Positions 18,275-26,785 of a stretch of 64,000 bases of DNA are shown piece by piece. The DNA is taken from assembly GCF_902364365.1 (NCBI RefSeq), contig NZ_CABJDN010000013.1:94268-158267 (forward strand). The letters are read 5' to 3'. The notes beneath the pieces are model-generated. The model saw only the letters and a list, made by a program, of their open reading frames with translations, had not been told where the DNA came from and ran no database searches. Source of the DNA: Bacteroides intestinalis (GTDB lineage: Bacteria > Bacteroidota > Bacteroidia > Bacteroidales > Bacteroidaceae). The position numbers were made by a program, and so were the translations under genes. Position 1 is the stretch's first letter, and every line of letters starts with the position of its first letter.

Positions 18275-18767
18275 ATGTACGACAAGAAACAAAACATACA
18301 TTACTGCACCATACTTTCTGCCGGGCAATGGAATTTTCTTTTGGACGGCAAATTCTCCACACATAGGCAGAAGTGCTTGTACAAGCTGATGACCGATGCG
18401 GTGCAGGTTGAAACCAGTTATAAAATCAAGGGCGTTGAGATTGCCTTGGAGGTGGGAGAAGTCGCAGCTTCCGATGTGGAACTGGCGGAATATTTGGGGT
18501 GCAACCGAAAGACAATCGGAAAGCTCATAGACAGCTTTAACAGGCTCGGTATGCTGACCACCCGAACCAACAACCGCACTTCCATACATACCCTGCATTT
18601 TCTTACAGGCTGGAATGTCGGTTGTATCCTGATAACCAACCCATTATGTCAGGCCATCGGCTATCGCCAAAGGGCAGACCGAGGATGTGCGGATACCTAT
18701 CCCCGACACATCTTCTTCACGTAGCGAACAATATGGAAGTGCGGATAGCGACCAACGGCAAGAATAG
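18275..18767 (+). pseudogene. Frameshifted helix-turn-helix protein of a mobilizable element
   Basis: The frame starts MYDKKQNIHYCTILSAGQW and contains ASDVELAEYLGCNRKTIGKL (about residues 69-88), a probable winged or helix-turn-helix segment. I know similar proteins just upstream of relaxase genes in Bacteroides mobilizable elements, where they may control replication or mobilization. After ITN at about 18640 two bases appear to be missing: the next frame gives HYVRPSAIAKGQTEDVRI and runs to a stop at 18765, whereas the open frame goes on into a low-quality tail. A 122-residue truncated product may still be made. Confidence 0.65.
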
Positions 18768-19337
18768 GAAACGGACAGCACAAAGTGCGATACATCTACC
18801 CTTTCTTCTTCCCTTTGTTTGTCTGAAACTCCAGACTTGCTACCTCTGAATCTTTTTGCTGAGGATGAAGCGGACAATCCCCATGTCATATGAGAATAGA
18901 CCGTTTGGAAACATTCCCACAGAGAGTCACGAAAAAAGGCGCAGGACGGCACGAATGGCGATGAAGACTACCAACATAGATGCGAATGACAGACGGACGC
19001 AGAAAGCGGAATTTAAAGCGGTACTCCGTTGTCGTGGTGTGATAGACTGGGCTTGCCCAGATATAGTCCACTATAACTTCTCCGCTACGCTACAAAGTTG
19101 TGGGCTCTCCCGAGGGGCTGGGCGTTGCCCCGTCCCACTCAGGGCGCTGCCCTAAGAACCCGGCAAGGGCGGTCTGCCCTATGCAACCCGACCAAAAAGT
19201 GACCCCCTCTTTGGAAACTCCGCTTAGTGGTTTTCACCCCTAAGAATCCCAAGCTGGAAGTGACCCTCTCCCTGCACCCTCCGATTAAGGCGAAGCCCTA
19301 ATAAGCCACCAGTGAAACTAAAAAGACAAATAAACTC
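18768..19337 (+). other. GC-rich region before the relaxase remnant; candidate oriT
   Basis: No intact gene is seen. From 19047 to 19180 there are four short hairpins of the type GGGC-n-GCCC (19047-19060, about 19120-19131, 19141-19153, 19166-19180), followed by two copies of aagtgacccyct (near 19198 and 19258). MobV relaxases nick at hairpin-containing sites just upstream of their own gene, so this is where oriT is expected. No nick site can be pointed to. The region is much richer in G+C than the cargo to its right. Confidence 0.4.
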
Positions 19338-20528
19338 ATGGCACAAAAAACATCAATCAACATAAAGCCCTGCAACGTTGGAAGCAGCGGACCGCATAAC
19401 AGACGGACAGCGGAATATCTCGCCAATATCCGAAAGGAAAAACTCTACATACGCACTGACCTCATGGCGAGAAATGAAGCATGGGTAGCACCTGAAATTG
19501 GCGATACCTCATTGACTGAATACACCAATCTGATAGCCGCAATGGTCAAGGAGAAGACAGGGCGGGCGATGCAGACAAAAGACCGGGAACGGATAAACAA
19601 GAAGACGGGCAAGGAGCATTTGGAACGGGAGGACTTCATCATCGCCAAGCAAAAGCAGGAAGCCGAACGAGCCAAAGCCGAAAAGGAAGCCGCCATTGCC
19701 GCCAAGAAAAAAGCCGAAGCGGAACGTTTGCTTATCGAGAAGGAGAACAAAGCAAAAGAGCAGCACCGCCTGTCCCTTGACAGTGAGATTGCCGACAAGG
19801 AGAAGTTGCTCAAAGACGAACGCAAGGCAAAAATGGACAGCATTTTGGATAGTGTCGGCAGCATTGTAGGGGTCGGCAAATCCGCAGTCGTTGAAAAGGA
19901 AAACGCCAGATTGAAAGCCGAGAACGAGCGTATCAGGAAAGCCTTTCCCGATGCGGTAAAGAACAAGGTGGAGGAACGGACAAAGGCATTGGTCGAAGAA
20001 AAGCGGAAAGCCGAAGCCGAGCGTGACAGGGCATTGGAACAGAACCGTTCACTTGCCGCTGAAAGGGACAAGGTGGTCAGGCTACTTGACGAGCAAAAGA
20101 CTGGCGAACAGCGACGCATCAGTCAGGCGGTTCTCACAGCTACGGCAGAGAAAGACAAGACTATCCGCCTATTACAAGACGCATTGGAAAACAGCAAGGG
20201 AATTTTGAACCTCATAGCCCATATCCTATATAAAGCAAGCGAGGTATTCAGACGGGCTGTCAATGCGATTATCCATTTCGGTACGGAGCAGCACAAGTCT
20301 GTCTTCGCCCCTTCCGAAGCCGCAGACATCAAGAGCGTGATGCAGGAATACAGGAAAACAACCGAACAGCAAAAGGCAGTTGGAGAATGGTTGTGCGGAT
20401 ATGCCAAAAGCAGAAAGTCTTTTGACGAAATAAAACATCGCCACACACTTGGTGAGGTGGGCGATGTCGCAGAGGGAGCGTATGATTGGAAGATAGAGAG
20501 AACCAACAGCAATGGAATAACAAGATGA
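19338..20528 (+). pseudogene. MobV/Pre-type relaxase gene with catalytic region deleted in frame
   Basis: The open frame encodes 396 residues. Residues 1 to about 93 match the N-terminus of Bacteroides MobV (Pre/Mob) relaxases: SINIKPCNVGSSGPHNRRTA and MVKEKTGRAMQTKDRERINK. At about residue 95 the sequence jumps straight into a long charged coiled coil (KQKQEAERAKAEKEAAIAAK and on to about 290). In full-length family members, roughly 150-200 residues with the catalytic histidines lie between these parts. Here no H-x-H or H-x-D-E metal cluster is present. The C-terminal region (to RTNSNGITR) is intact. A coiled-coil protein may still be made but cannot nick DNA. Confidence 0.7.
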
Positions 20529-20615
20529 TTTTAAAGTGTCTATCGGCCTCTGTAAAGGATAATGATGTGGTTAGTTGTGCTCTATAAATTTATCCGTGAA
20601 TATGTAGAAAAGGGC

Positions 20616-20656
20616 CTGTAGATAAACTAAAAGAAAACATTACAGTTTATTTACAG
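20616..20656 (+). terminator. 13-bp hairpin behind the relaxase remnant
   Basis: The arms ctgtagataaact (20616-20628) and agtttatttacag (20644-20656) pair fully on the plus strand with one G-U pair, around a 15-base loop. It lies between the convergent relaxase remnant and WG-repeat gene. The T-tract is weak. Confidence 0.45.
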
Positions 20657-20682
20657 ACTCTCTACATCAATAGCTCGATGTT

Positions 20683-23433
20683 TTATCTATAGCCTTTTCC
20701 TTTACAGGAAGGACATGTTTTATGGTAATGTCCATTTATTCGATACTCACCACATTCTGAGCACCATTTTTTATCAGTGATTCCAAAATTAGCAACAGAG
20801 TCATCTATTTTTCCTGTACCATTACATAACCCACATTTTTTTGTTTGTGGTGTACTGTTTGAAGATGTATTATTATTTGTATAATCAGAAGAATCCGATG
20901 AATCAAAAGATGAACTTGATGACTGATTACTATTATATGTAGCATTCATACTTTGTAAAAACTGGGTATATGCTTCCATTTCTTCCATTTCTGATGGCTC
21001 ACGCCCCATTGTTGTCCTAAAATTATTTCTAAACTGCGTCAAGAATTGATTCTTTTGTGCAGCCATCTGTGCATTAACTTGAACCATTGCATTTTGTGCA
21101 AACAGTTGAGGATTTAAGGATGGTGGAAGATTATAATTAGATGAAGTGCTATTGTAAGATTTAATTGCAGCATTTGTTTGTATAACAGTCGATGCAACAT
21201 TAAGAGCTGACCCAAATATTCCCATAATAATATTAGCCCTTCGCTCTCTTTTTTGCTGTAGCATATTTTCACAATCTAATATTAAATCTCTTGCGTCATC
21301 AATCACACTTTGGCGCGGTTTTAATCTAATACATGCTTGAAGATTCTTGATGGCATCCTTGTACTTGTCAATATTGTAATAGGCTGCACCAATATTGTAA
21401 AAGGTGACTCCGTCTTGTTTTATAGCCAATGCTTGCTTATAATACTCTATTGCTTTTTTGTAATTTTTATTATTGAATTCTTCTTGACCTGAATCAAAAT
21501 ATTTGTCGAAGGCTTTTTCTTGTCTTGTATCACAAATTAAATTACCTCTAAGATCATAAAAATAAAATATTCCTTCTTTAAAATCATTGAAAGCTTTAAT
21601 ATAAACATCATCACTAAATTTTGATTCATCAATGCTTGACCCAGATCCTCCGGCAGACTTCAGCATCCCCATTAATCCAGCATGAACGCCATCTACTGGA
21701 TCTGTTGAAAGCACTTCACCTTTTTTATACAAACTTACATTCTTAAACAATCCTGTTGGAAAAATCATTTTTCCTTGGGTCGTAAAAAGACCTACAGTTT
21801 CGCCATCTTTAACTTTGTATAATTGGCTAAACTCTTCTCCTTTGATTGATATCTTTTTAATTGTGGTGTATTTTGGAGGAATAATGATGTGGCCTTTATT
21901 ATCACATATACCTCGTTTGTTAAAAGACCTAACGTCATATGTTCCATCATTGAGTGAATAAATTTTAGAATATTCTAATGGAATGATTACATTTCCAGCA
22001 AAGTCAATGAGACCTCTCAACAATCCTATTTGAGCTATAGCCGTTCCATTCATATAAGGGTCTATATCATCATATTGAGGTTTTATCAATTCCTGACCTA
22101 TACTGTCACACAAACCATATTTCCCCAAATAGTCAACACGAAAGAACAAAGGCAACCCTTTTCGCTTAACTTTTGTTACATAATGATACTTATCGCATGG
22201 AATTATGATATTTCCATTCAAATCAGCAATACCCTGAAAGCCATTCTTGAAAAGTTTGAATCCAGGTAAATCTTTGTCGTACATAATCATTTTATAGTTG
22301 CAAGGTATAATTTGCTTGCCAGAACTATTGATAATGCCACACATGCCATTTTTGTCTAAAATTTCAATGTAAGAAAAACCGTCTTTAACCACTTCCTTTC
22401 TCTGTGTTGTTGGTTGTGGTTCAGTAATAACGTTACCTTGTAGTGACATTTTTCCTTTACCATTACCCAAGTATGTTTCATAATACCAACTTCCATCATT
22501 GTCTTTAACTGGATGTATACCAGAGTATTTTGTAGATAAAAGGATGTTGCCTAATGAATCTACAATAGAGGCTTTTCCATTAGCTATGATTTCGAATACA
22601 CCATTGTCTAATGGATATACATTAGAATAATTTACTGCTGGTATGATACATTTGCCATTTCTGTCTAAATATCCGGTGACACCATCACCGAATTTTGATA
22701 ACTTCACTAAAAAACCATTACGAAACGGTGTGATTCTTCCATATTTTATAGCGGGAATTACCACAGTACCATCTAACTCCATTATTCCAGTCTTGTTGCC
22801 AATCCACATATGAATAATGTCACCTTGTAATGTAAAATAATTAGTATATTTCCCTGGATTTACCACAATAGTATCGGTTAACTCATTTTTCAAGTAAACA
22901 AAACCATTAGAGTCTTCATACTTTTTATATTTGTATATGTAATCTCCTTTATCATCAAAGACGGCCATTGGACTATTGCTTGTTGCTATTAATTTCCCTT
23001 TGGAAAGAACAAAATTCAAAATAGTATACCCGTCAGACTCAGAAACTTTGCACTCCCCATCTTTATAGTATAATGCACAGGAATATTTATTGCCGACAGA
23101 TGACTCTTTACAATACAGCAAATCCCCATAGCAAGTTATTTTGCCATATTTCTGAGGAACTATAATTTTACCTGTTGCGTCAGTTACGCCATAGAGTTTA
23201 TCGTCATCACTAACAAAATATCCTATAGTACCATCACTGAAATGGAATTCTTTCTTCTTTTGTGGATTTTGATTATAGACATCAATCAACTCAAATAAAT
23301 TGTCATTCTTTTCTTCATGATTGCTTATCTCTATAAAAGAATCATTAAAGAAACTTTCCGTAGATATATTTCTTGCAAAAAAATCTATCGTCATTAAACT
23401 GCATAGGAATAAAAAATAAAAACGGTTGTTCAT
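20683..23433 (-). CDS. Exported WG-repeat, TPR and CxxCxGxG-motif protein (island cargo)
   Basis: This 916-residue protein has a signal peptide (about 1-21). Residues about 60-590 are a run of WG-like beta repeats with recurring patterns such as GNVIIPLEYSKI, GKIIVPQKYGKI and GTVVIPAIKYGRI. Residues about 640-710 form TPR helices (FNNKNYKKAIEYYKQALAIK). A Ser/Asn-rich linker leads to a C-terminal zinc-ribbon-like module: CGLCNGTGK (Cys867, Cys870), CSECG (891, 894) and CPSCKGKGYR (907, 910), similar to the DnaJ cysteine-rich repeats. The combination is unusual. It is probably periplasmic or surface-bound; no function can be assigned. Confidence 0.75.
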   Translation of the reverse strand: MNNRFYFLFLCSLMTIDFFARNISTESFFNDSFIEISNHEEKNDNLFELIDVYNQNPQKKKEFHFSDGTIGYFVSDDDKLYGVTDATGKIIVPQKYGKITCYGDLLYCKESSVGNKYSCALYYKDGECKVSESDGYTILNFVLSKGKLIATSNSPMAVFDDKGDYIYKYKKYEDSNGFVYLKNELTDTIVVNPGKYTNYFTLQGDIIHMWIGNKTGIMELDGTVVIPAIKYGRITPFRNGFLVKLSKFGDGVTGYLDRNGKCIIPAVNYSNVYPLDNGVFEIIANGKASIVDSLGNILLSTKYSGIHPVKDNDGSWYYETYLGNGKGKMSLQGNVITEPQPTTQRKEVVKDGFSYIEILDKNGMCGIINSSGKQIIPCNYKMIMYDKDLPGFKLFKNGFQGIADLNGNIIIPCDKYHYVTKVKRKGLPLFFRVDYLGKYGLCDSIGQELIKPQYDDIDPYMNGTAIAQIGLLRGLIDFAGNVIIPLEYSKIYSLNDGTYDVRSFNKRGICDNKGHIIIPPKYTTIKKISIKGEEFSQLYKVKDGETVGLFTTQGKMIFPTGLFKNVSLYKKGEVLSTDPVDGVHAGLMGMLKSAGGSGSSIDESKFSDDVYIKAFNDFKEGIFYFYDLRGNLICDTRQEKAFDKYFDSGQEEFNNKNYKKAIEYYKQALAIKQDGVTFYNIGAAYYNIDKYKDAIKNLQACIRLKPRQSVIDDARDLILDCENMLQQKRERRANIIMGIFGSALNVASTVIQTNAAIKSYNSTSSNYNLPPSLNPQLFAQNAMVQVNAQMAAQKNQFLTQFRNNFRTTMGREPSEMEEMEAYTQFLQSMNATYNSNQSSSSSFDSSDSSDYTNNNTSSNSTPQTKKCGLCNGTGKIDDSVANFGITDKKWCSECGEYRINGHYHKTCPSCKGKGYR

Positions 23434-23564
23434 ATTAGATGTAATTTATATTTTTATTGTTTTTTCTATATCTGGGGCAATCCATCAGTCATTTTGTTGT
23501 ACTTGTGTTGTATCCATTCGTCAACAGATAACTTATGGGATTTTTCACTCGCATTCCAAGAATT

Positions 23565-23768
23565 TCATCCACTGAATTCGTATGGAATCAAATGCTTGGC
23601 AGGGATGAACCTCACCAAGATATTGTAGTCGTTGCCGCTGGCATCCACGCAAGGAATATGTTCAGTGGAAATGGTTACGGTATGTGTGCAGAAATCGAAT
23701 AGTGTACACATGAACTTACCGTCTGTTATGTCATAGCTTCTACACATTTCGGTTACTTGTTTGGTCAA
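23565..23768 (-). CDS. Small hypothetical protein or gene fragment (67 residues, TTG start)
   Basis: The frame encodes a Cys-containing 67-residue protein (MCRSYDITDGKFMC..., ending IPAKHLIPYEFSG). No ATG lies at the head; the first usable codon is TTG at 23768, and the frame is open upstream for only five more codons (LCLKR) before a stop. It starts 15 bases after the end of the upstream ORF. An N-terminal truncation of a longer gene is as likely as a real small gene; a start at the internal ATG (23747) would give 60 residues. I do not recognise the family. Confidence 0.4.
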   Translation of the reverse strand: MTKQVTEMCRSYDITDGKFMCTLFDFCTHTVTISTEHIPCVDASGNDYNILVRFIPAKHLIPYEFSG

Positions 23769-23783
23769 TCGTTTAAGACATAA

Positions 23784-25094
23784 TTAATCACTTTCACTAC
23801 CACATGAGGACTGAATACCATGTATTGCCATAATGTTTTTACGCACTTTTGCCTTTGTGGAACTACTATTCGAAATATATGCATTATTAATACAAGTTCC
23901 ATCTCCTAGAAAGATTAGATAGTTCGTACTTTGAATATGAGAGCCATCCAAAAGTTCAATGTCATAATACGAGGTATGCGAGCCATCAGAATTGGAATAG
24001 TAAGATATTCCTGAAGCATTGAATGTTCCATCAGAGAATTCATAGTCTGTGCTCCAATGATTATTCCAATTTGATTGTTGGATGGTATATTGTAAACTAT
24101 TCATCCAAAAGCAACCCTTAATAGAATAGTTGAATCTAAAATGAGTTACATAATCATAAATTTTTCCATTGATTTCTTGACCTGTATATGTTCCTGTTAT
24201 TTCAACACTATTGAAATTAATCGTAGGACGTTCATTATAATACAATTCATAATTTTGAGTATCTGAATAATAATATATTTTGTCGTAGTCATATTGACCA
24301 TTTTGTTTATATGCCATTATATATGAACCTATTTCTATTGGCTTTGATGCAATAAAATTTGAGTAATCAATATTGTCCATGGTGTAAATAGACCCTTCAA
24401 AAGATAATTCTGATGAGAAATTATTCCCATTTATTTCGTTCGCTGGATAATATTCATACTCTCCGTCCTTTAAAGTATAAACGCCTATGCTTCCTTGTCC
24501 AATAGTCTCTTCATCATTGTTGGGAGCAGCAAACGCCGTCCCCTTTACAGTCAATACAAAATTAATCTTTCCTCGTTTAGCTTCGCATTTTGAAATTTCA
24601 ATCGATTCTATAGATGAAGAATTTGTGGCAAACGTGCCTATTTCACCGTACATGAAGACATCGGACTTACAATCAGCAACCGAAATACTACCTATATTTC
24701 CTCCATTTATAAATATGTCTGAAACAGCCATATTTTCTACTGCACTATGAAATTCAGTCCATGTGCGATATAAATGTGGTTGGAAACAATATATTTGTCC
24801 TAACTCCATGTTGTCAAACTCAAAGTAATACACGCCGTCTTTTGTTACATCTTTAGACAAGCTAACCAAATTGTTTCCTGAAAGATATGAGCCGAGGATT
24901 ACAGGACGTTTTTCTAAACGCATTATGATTCTTGTCCCCATAATATCTGAATGGGATATTTTGTCGAAATTATTGACTTGACAATATACTCGATAATGTG
25001 AATCTGTAATGCGTTCCGCCCCTAACGTCGTAACCACTACATCCCCAAACCATTCTTCATCGCGCCATTCTTTAGCTATGGATATAGCCCCCAT
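23784..25094 (-). CDS. Second half of a split cargo lipoprotein, beta-rich
   Basis: This frame encodes 436 residues from the ATG at 25094 (a GTG one codon earlier is also possible). There is no signal peptide. The sequence is rich in beta strands, Tyr, Asn and Ser, with no recognised domain; CxxC or catalytic motifs are not seen. The ATG overlaps the stop of the upstream lipoprotein gene as TGATG. Re-reading one base in the G7 run at 25102-25108 joins the two frames without a stop, giving ...SLRNGGGSVMGAISIAK. The part is therefore more likely the C-terminal region of one exported protein of about 655 residues than a separate cytoplasmic protein. Confidence 0.65.
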   Translation of the reverse strand: MGAISIAKEWRDEEWFGDVVVTTLGAERITDSHYRVYCQVNNFDKISHSDIMGTRIIMRLEKRPVILGSYLSGNNLVSLSKDVTKDGVYYFEFDNMELGQIYCFQPHLYRTWTEFHSAVENMAVSDIFINGGNIGSISVADCKSDVFMYGEIGTFATNSSSIESIEISKCEAKRGKINFVLTVKGTAFAAPNNDEETIGQGSIGVYTLKDGEYEYYPANEINGNNFSSELSFEGSIYTMDNIDYSNFIASKPIEIGSYIMAYKQNGQYDYDKIYYYSDTQNYELYYNERPTINFNSVEITGTYTGQEINGKIYDYVTHFRFNYSIKGCFWMNSLQYTIQQSNWNNHWSTDYEFSDGTFNASGISYYSNSDGSHTSYYDIELLDGSHIQSTNYLIFLGDGTCINNAYISNSSSTKAKVRKNIMAIHGIQSSCGSESD

Positions 25095-25756
25095 CACAGA
25101 TCCCCCCCATTTCTAAGCGACATTATGAGGTCTATTGCAATTGCTGGCCGGCGAACATATTTATTGTTCGACATTCCACCAATAATTGTCAGCACTCCAA
25201 CTTTAGATGACAAGGCGTTTGGATTTGACGCAATGTCCCCAATTGAAGCAATTGTACCTATCTTATTTGCCATATTCGCCCATCCATCCATACCATCTGA
25301 TGAACCCGTTGTTCTTGTTTTTGCTGCATTTGATTTCGAGGGAATTGTATTAAAGATACTGTATGATATGTCAGATATTGTTTTATTCTCATTTTGCGAT
25401 GATATTACAATGTCAAACGTTTCTTCCTTATATCTAAAATCATAAAATGTGTTTTCGCAAAAAAGACTTCTTATAACTCCCAATGTGTCTATTTTAACAA
25501 CAAGTGGCAAATCTTTTCCTTTTTTCTGACCAATATAGCAAACATAACCATCAATGCTATCGTTATCTTCAAATAAATAGTAAACACTATCTGTTGTAAC
25601 TAAACCATATTGAAAATTTTCTATTGGCTCGTCAAAAATCTCATATTCAAGATTTGTGTTCTTTATTTGAGTGTCCTCAATGAATGTCTCATCCTCTTCC
25701 TTACATGAATATAAGCATATACATATAAGAAATAAAATAATTATTGCTTTTTTCAT
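25094..25756 (-). CDS. Island lipoprotein, first half of a frame split at a G7 run
   Basis: The 220-residue product has a clear lipoprotein signal: helix AIIILFLICICLYSC with Cys18. It continues with an acidic region (EEDETFIEDTQIKN), a beta-rich part with YYLFEDNDSIDGYVCYIGQ, and a Gly/Ser/Ala-rich helix-like end (IASIGDIASNPNALSSKVG). I recognise no family. It ends SLRNGGDL directly after a run of seven G (C7 at 25102-25108 on the plus strand); a -1 shift there continues into the next frame. The gene is AT-rich like the other cargo and has no clear promoter match. Confidence 0.7.
   Translation of the reverse strand: MKKAIIILFLICICLYSCKEEDETFIEDTQIKNTNLEYEIFDEPIENFQYGLVTTDSVYYLFEDNDSIDGYVCYIGQKKGKDLPLVVKIDTLGVIRSLFCENTFYDFRYKEETFDIVISSQNENKTISDISYSIFNTIPSKSNAAKTRTTGSSDGMDGWANMANKIGTIASIGDIASNPNALSSKVGVLTIIGGMSNNKYVRRPAIAIDLIMSLRNGGDL
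25102..25108 (-). other. G7 homopolymer at a frame junction
   Basis: On the minus strand the coding sequence reads AAT GGG GGG GAT CTG TGA. In the next frame a TAG lies just before this run, so the two open frames overlap only here. The run could be a phase-variable tract, a -1 frameshift site, a fixed mutation or a sequencing error. Confidence 0.7.
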
Positions 25757-25757
25757 A

Positions 25758-26033
25758 TTAAAAACAGCCTCTCAGTCCCTTATTGGCGTTTAAATTTACG
25801 TTGAAGCGTGGAACTGCAAATGCCACGTTCTGAATTGGAGGTCGTAGGAGACCTGTACACACGAGTGTAGTAATAGCAGTCCACGCTATAGCGTGAGAAC
25901 CACTATGCCACCCTTGTGTGTAATTGTGAAATTTCCTACGTTTCCAATTCACAAGATAAGCATAATGCTTCTTAATTTCTATGTCTCGGACAGGGTTTCC
26001 CAAATCCAAATACAAAGGTAATGAAATCCCCAT
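25758..26033 (-). other. Doubtful 91-codon open frame in the island
   Basis: An open frame ends one base before the lipoprotein start. The translation (GWHSGSHAIAWTAITTLVCT and so on) has no signal, domain or regular pattern and looks like translated non-coding DNA. The DNA carries the 14-bp perfect palindrome cacgctatagcgtg (25882-25895) and the short inverted repeat acacgagtgt (25859-25868), which suggests structure or regulation rather than protein. Confidence 0.35.
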
Positions 26034-26505
26034 AAAAAGCTCTCACTGATAGGTAAAAAACAGCATTTCTAGGCTCATTTTCCCTCTTTTTGTACCTCTA
26101 TTGGCTTTCCAAGCGTTTAAGAATCTGTTTTTCAGCGGTAAAAGATAATTCCTTGACAAAACTTTCTTACTCTCTCTTCCATTCAAATCAACGAAGGTAT
26201 AAAAAGGCCGAACCTTATAGCACTTCGTCAGTCTTTCGGGTTTAACGAAGCTCTACTCACCGTCAGATTTCCATCTATACCATGTTCTTATGGCGGTTTT
26301 AAACCTTACATGAGGAAAAAGAAGGCCGTATATCAAAAACCTCTAAAAGCCCTTATTTTTTTAGAGGAGGGATGTGCAAAATCGAATCTGTTTGCTATTT
26401 GTCGTCACCATAATCATGTTTAAAGACGTTCAACCACATTTAGCGAGGGAGGAGAATGAAACCCTGTGGGAACAAATCGGGAACAGATAAGGCAAAAAGA
26501 AAACA
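26034..26505. other. Gene-free right arm of the island
   Basis: About 470 bases of mixed composition lie between the doubtful ORF and the terminator behind tRNA-Leu. I see no ORF, tRNA or tandem repeat. Such non-coding ends next to an attachment site often hold recombinase arm sites, but none can be identified. Confidence 0.4.
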
Positions 26506-26533
26506 GCTAAGTATTGATATCCAAATACTTAGC
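26506..26533 (-). terminator. Terminator behind tRNA-Leu, supplied by the island
   Basis: A perfect 10-bp stem, gctaagtatt (26506-26515) with aatacttagc (26524-26533), is followed on the minus strand by CTGTTTTCTTTTTGCC. It lies 11 bases behind the tRNA end and inside the element side of the attachment site. Confidence 0.85.
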
Positions 26534-26543
26534 CATTCTACTT

Positions 26544-26556
26544 GTACCCAGACCCG
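26544..26556. repeat. att direct repeat, right copy in the tRNA-Leu 3' end
   Basis: This 13-bp sequence is identical to 17518-17530 and covers the last 12 bases of the tRNA plus one base. It is the likely right attachment site of the island; the tRNA gene remains intact across it. Confidence 0.8.
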
Positions 26557-26628
26557 GGGTCGAACCGGGATGGAAGTGAATCCACTGGTGTTTGAGACCA
26601 GCGCGTCTACCGATTCCGCCATCTGGGC
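26545..26628 (-). tRNA. tRNA-Leu (anticodon CAA)
   Basis: This is an 84-base tRNA with acceptor arms GCCCAGA and TCTGGGT (first pair G-U), D-arm GGCGGAATCGGTAGACGC, anticodon loop CTCAAAC giving CAA, a long variable arm as in class II tRNAs, and T-arm with GGTTCGACCCC. The CCA end is not encoded. It is the integration target of the island: its last 12 bases are part of the 13-bp repeat. Its terminator is now the island's own hairpin. Confidence 0.95.
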
Positions 26629-26652
26629 ATGCTTGATTTCTCAATTGCGGTG

Positions 26653-26660
26653 CAAAGATA
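26653..26660 (-). promoter_or_regulatory. Promoter -7 box (TATCTTTG) of tRNA-Leu
   Basis: Exact TAnnTTTG match on the minus strand, 24 bases before the mature tRNA 5' end, with a TTGC 18 bases further upstream as a possible -33 element. Confidence 0.65.
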
Positions 26661-26785
26661 CAGCTTTTTTCTAAACCTGCAATACTTTTCCTAAAAAAAG
26701 GAGAAAAAAGTCATAAAACATTCTGCAAACATTCCGTGTTTCCAAAATATAGTGTACTTTAGCAGAAACTTTTAAAACAAACGAT

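Larger units (their letters stand above)
17518..26556. mobile_element. Decayed mobilizable island integrated at tRNA-Leu(CAA)
   Basis: A 13-bp direct repeat bounds about 9.0 kb. Inside, from the left, are a broken tyrosine recombinase, a broken HTH gene, a GC-rich region with small hairpins, a MobV-type relaxase gene with its catalytic part deleted, and then AT-rich minus-strand cargo (WG/TPR protein, small fragment, split lipoprotein). The recombinase lacks its catalytic half and the relaxase its active site, so the element cannot move by itself. Bacteroides elements such as NBU1 are known to integrate at the 3' end of a tRNA-Leu gene. Boundaries rest on the repeat and on the order of genes. 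Confidence 0.78.

Noticed and set aside
19445..20119. Open frame of 224 codons on the minus strand, Ser/Phe-rich
   Set aside because: It is the antisense of the charged coiled coil in the relaxase remnant; the composition follows from the other strand.
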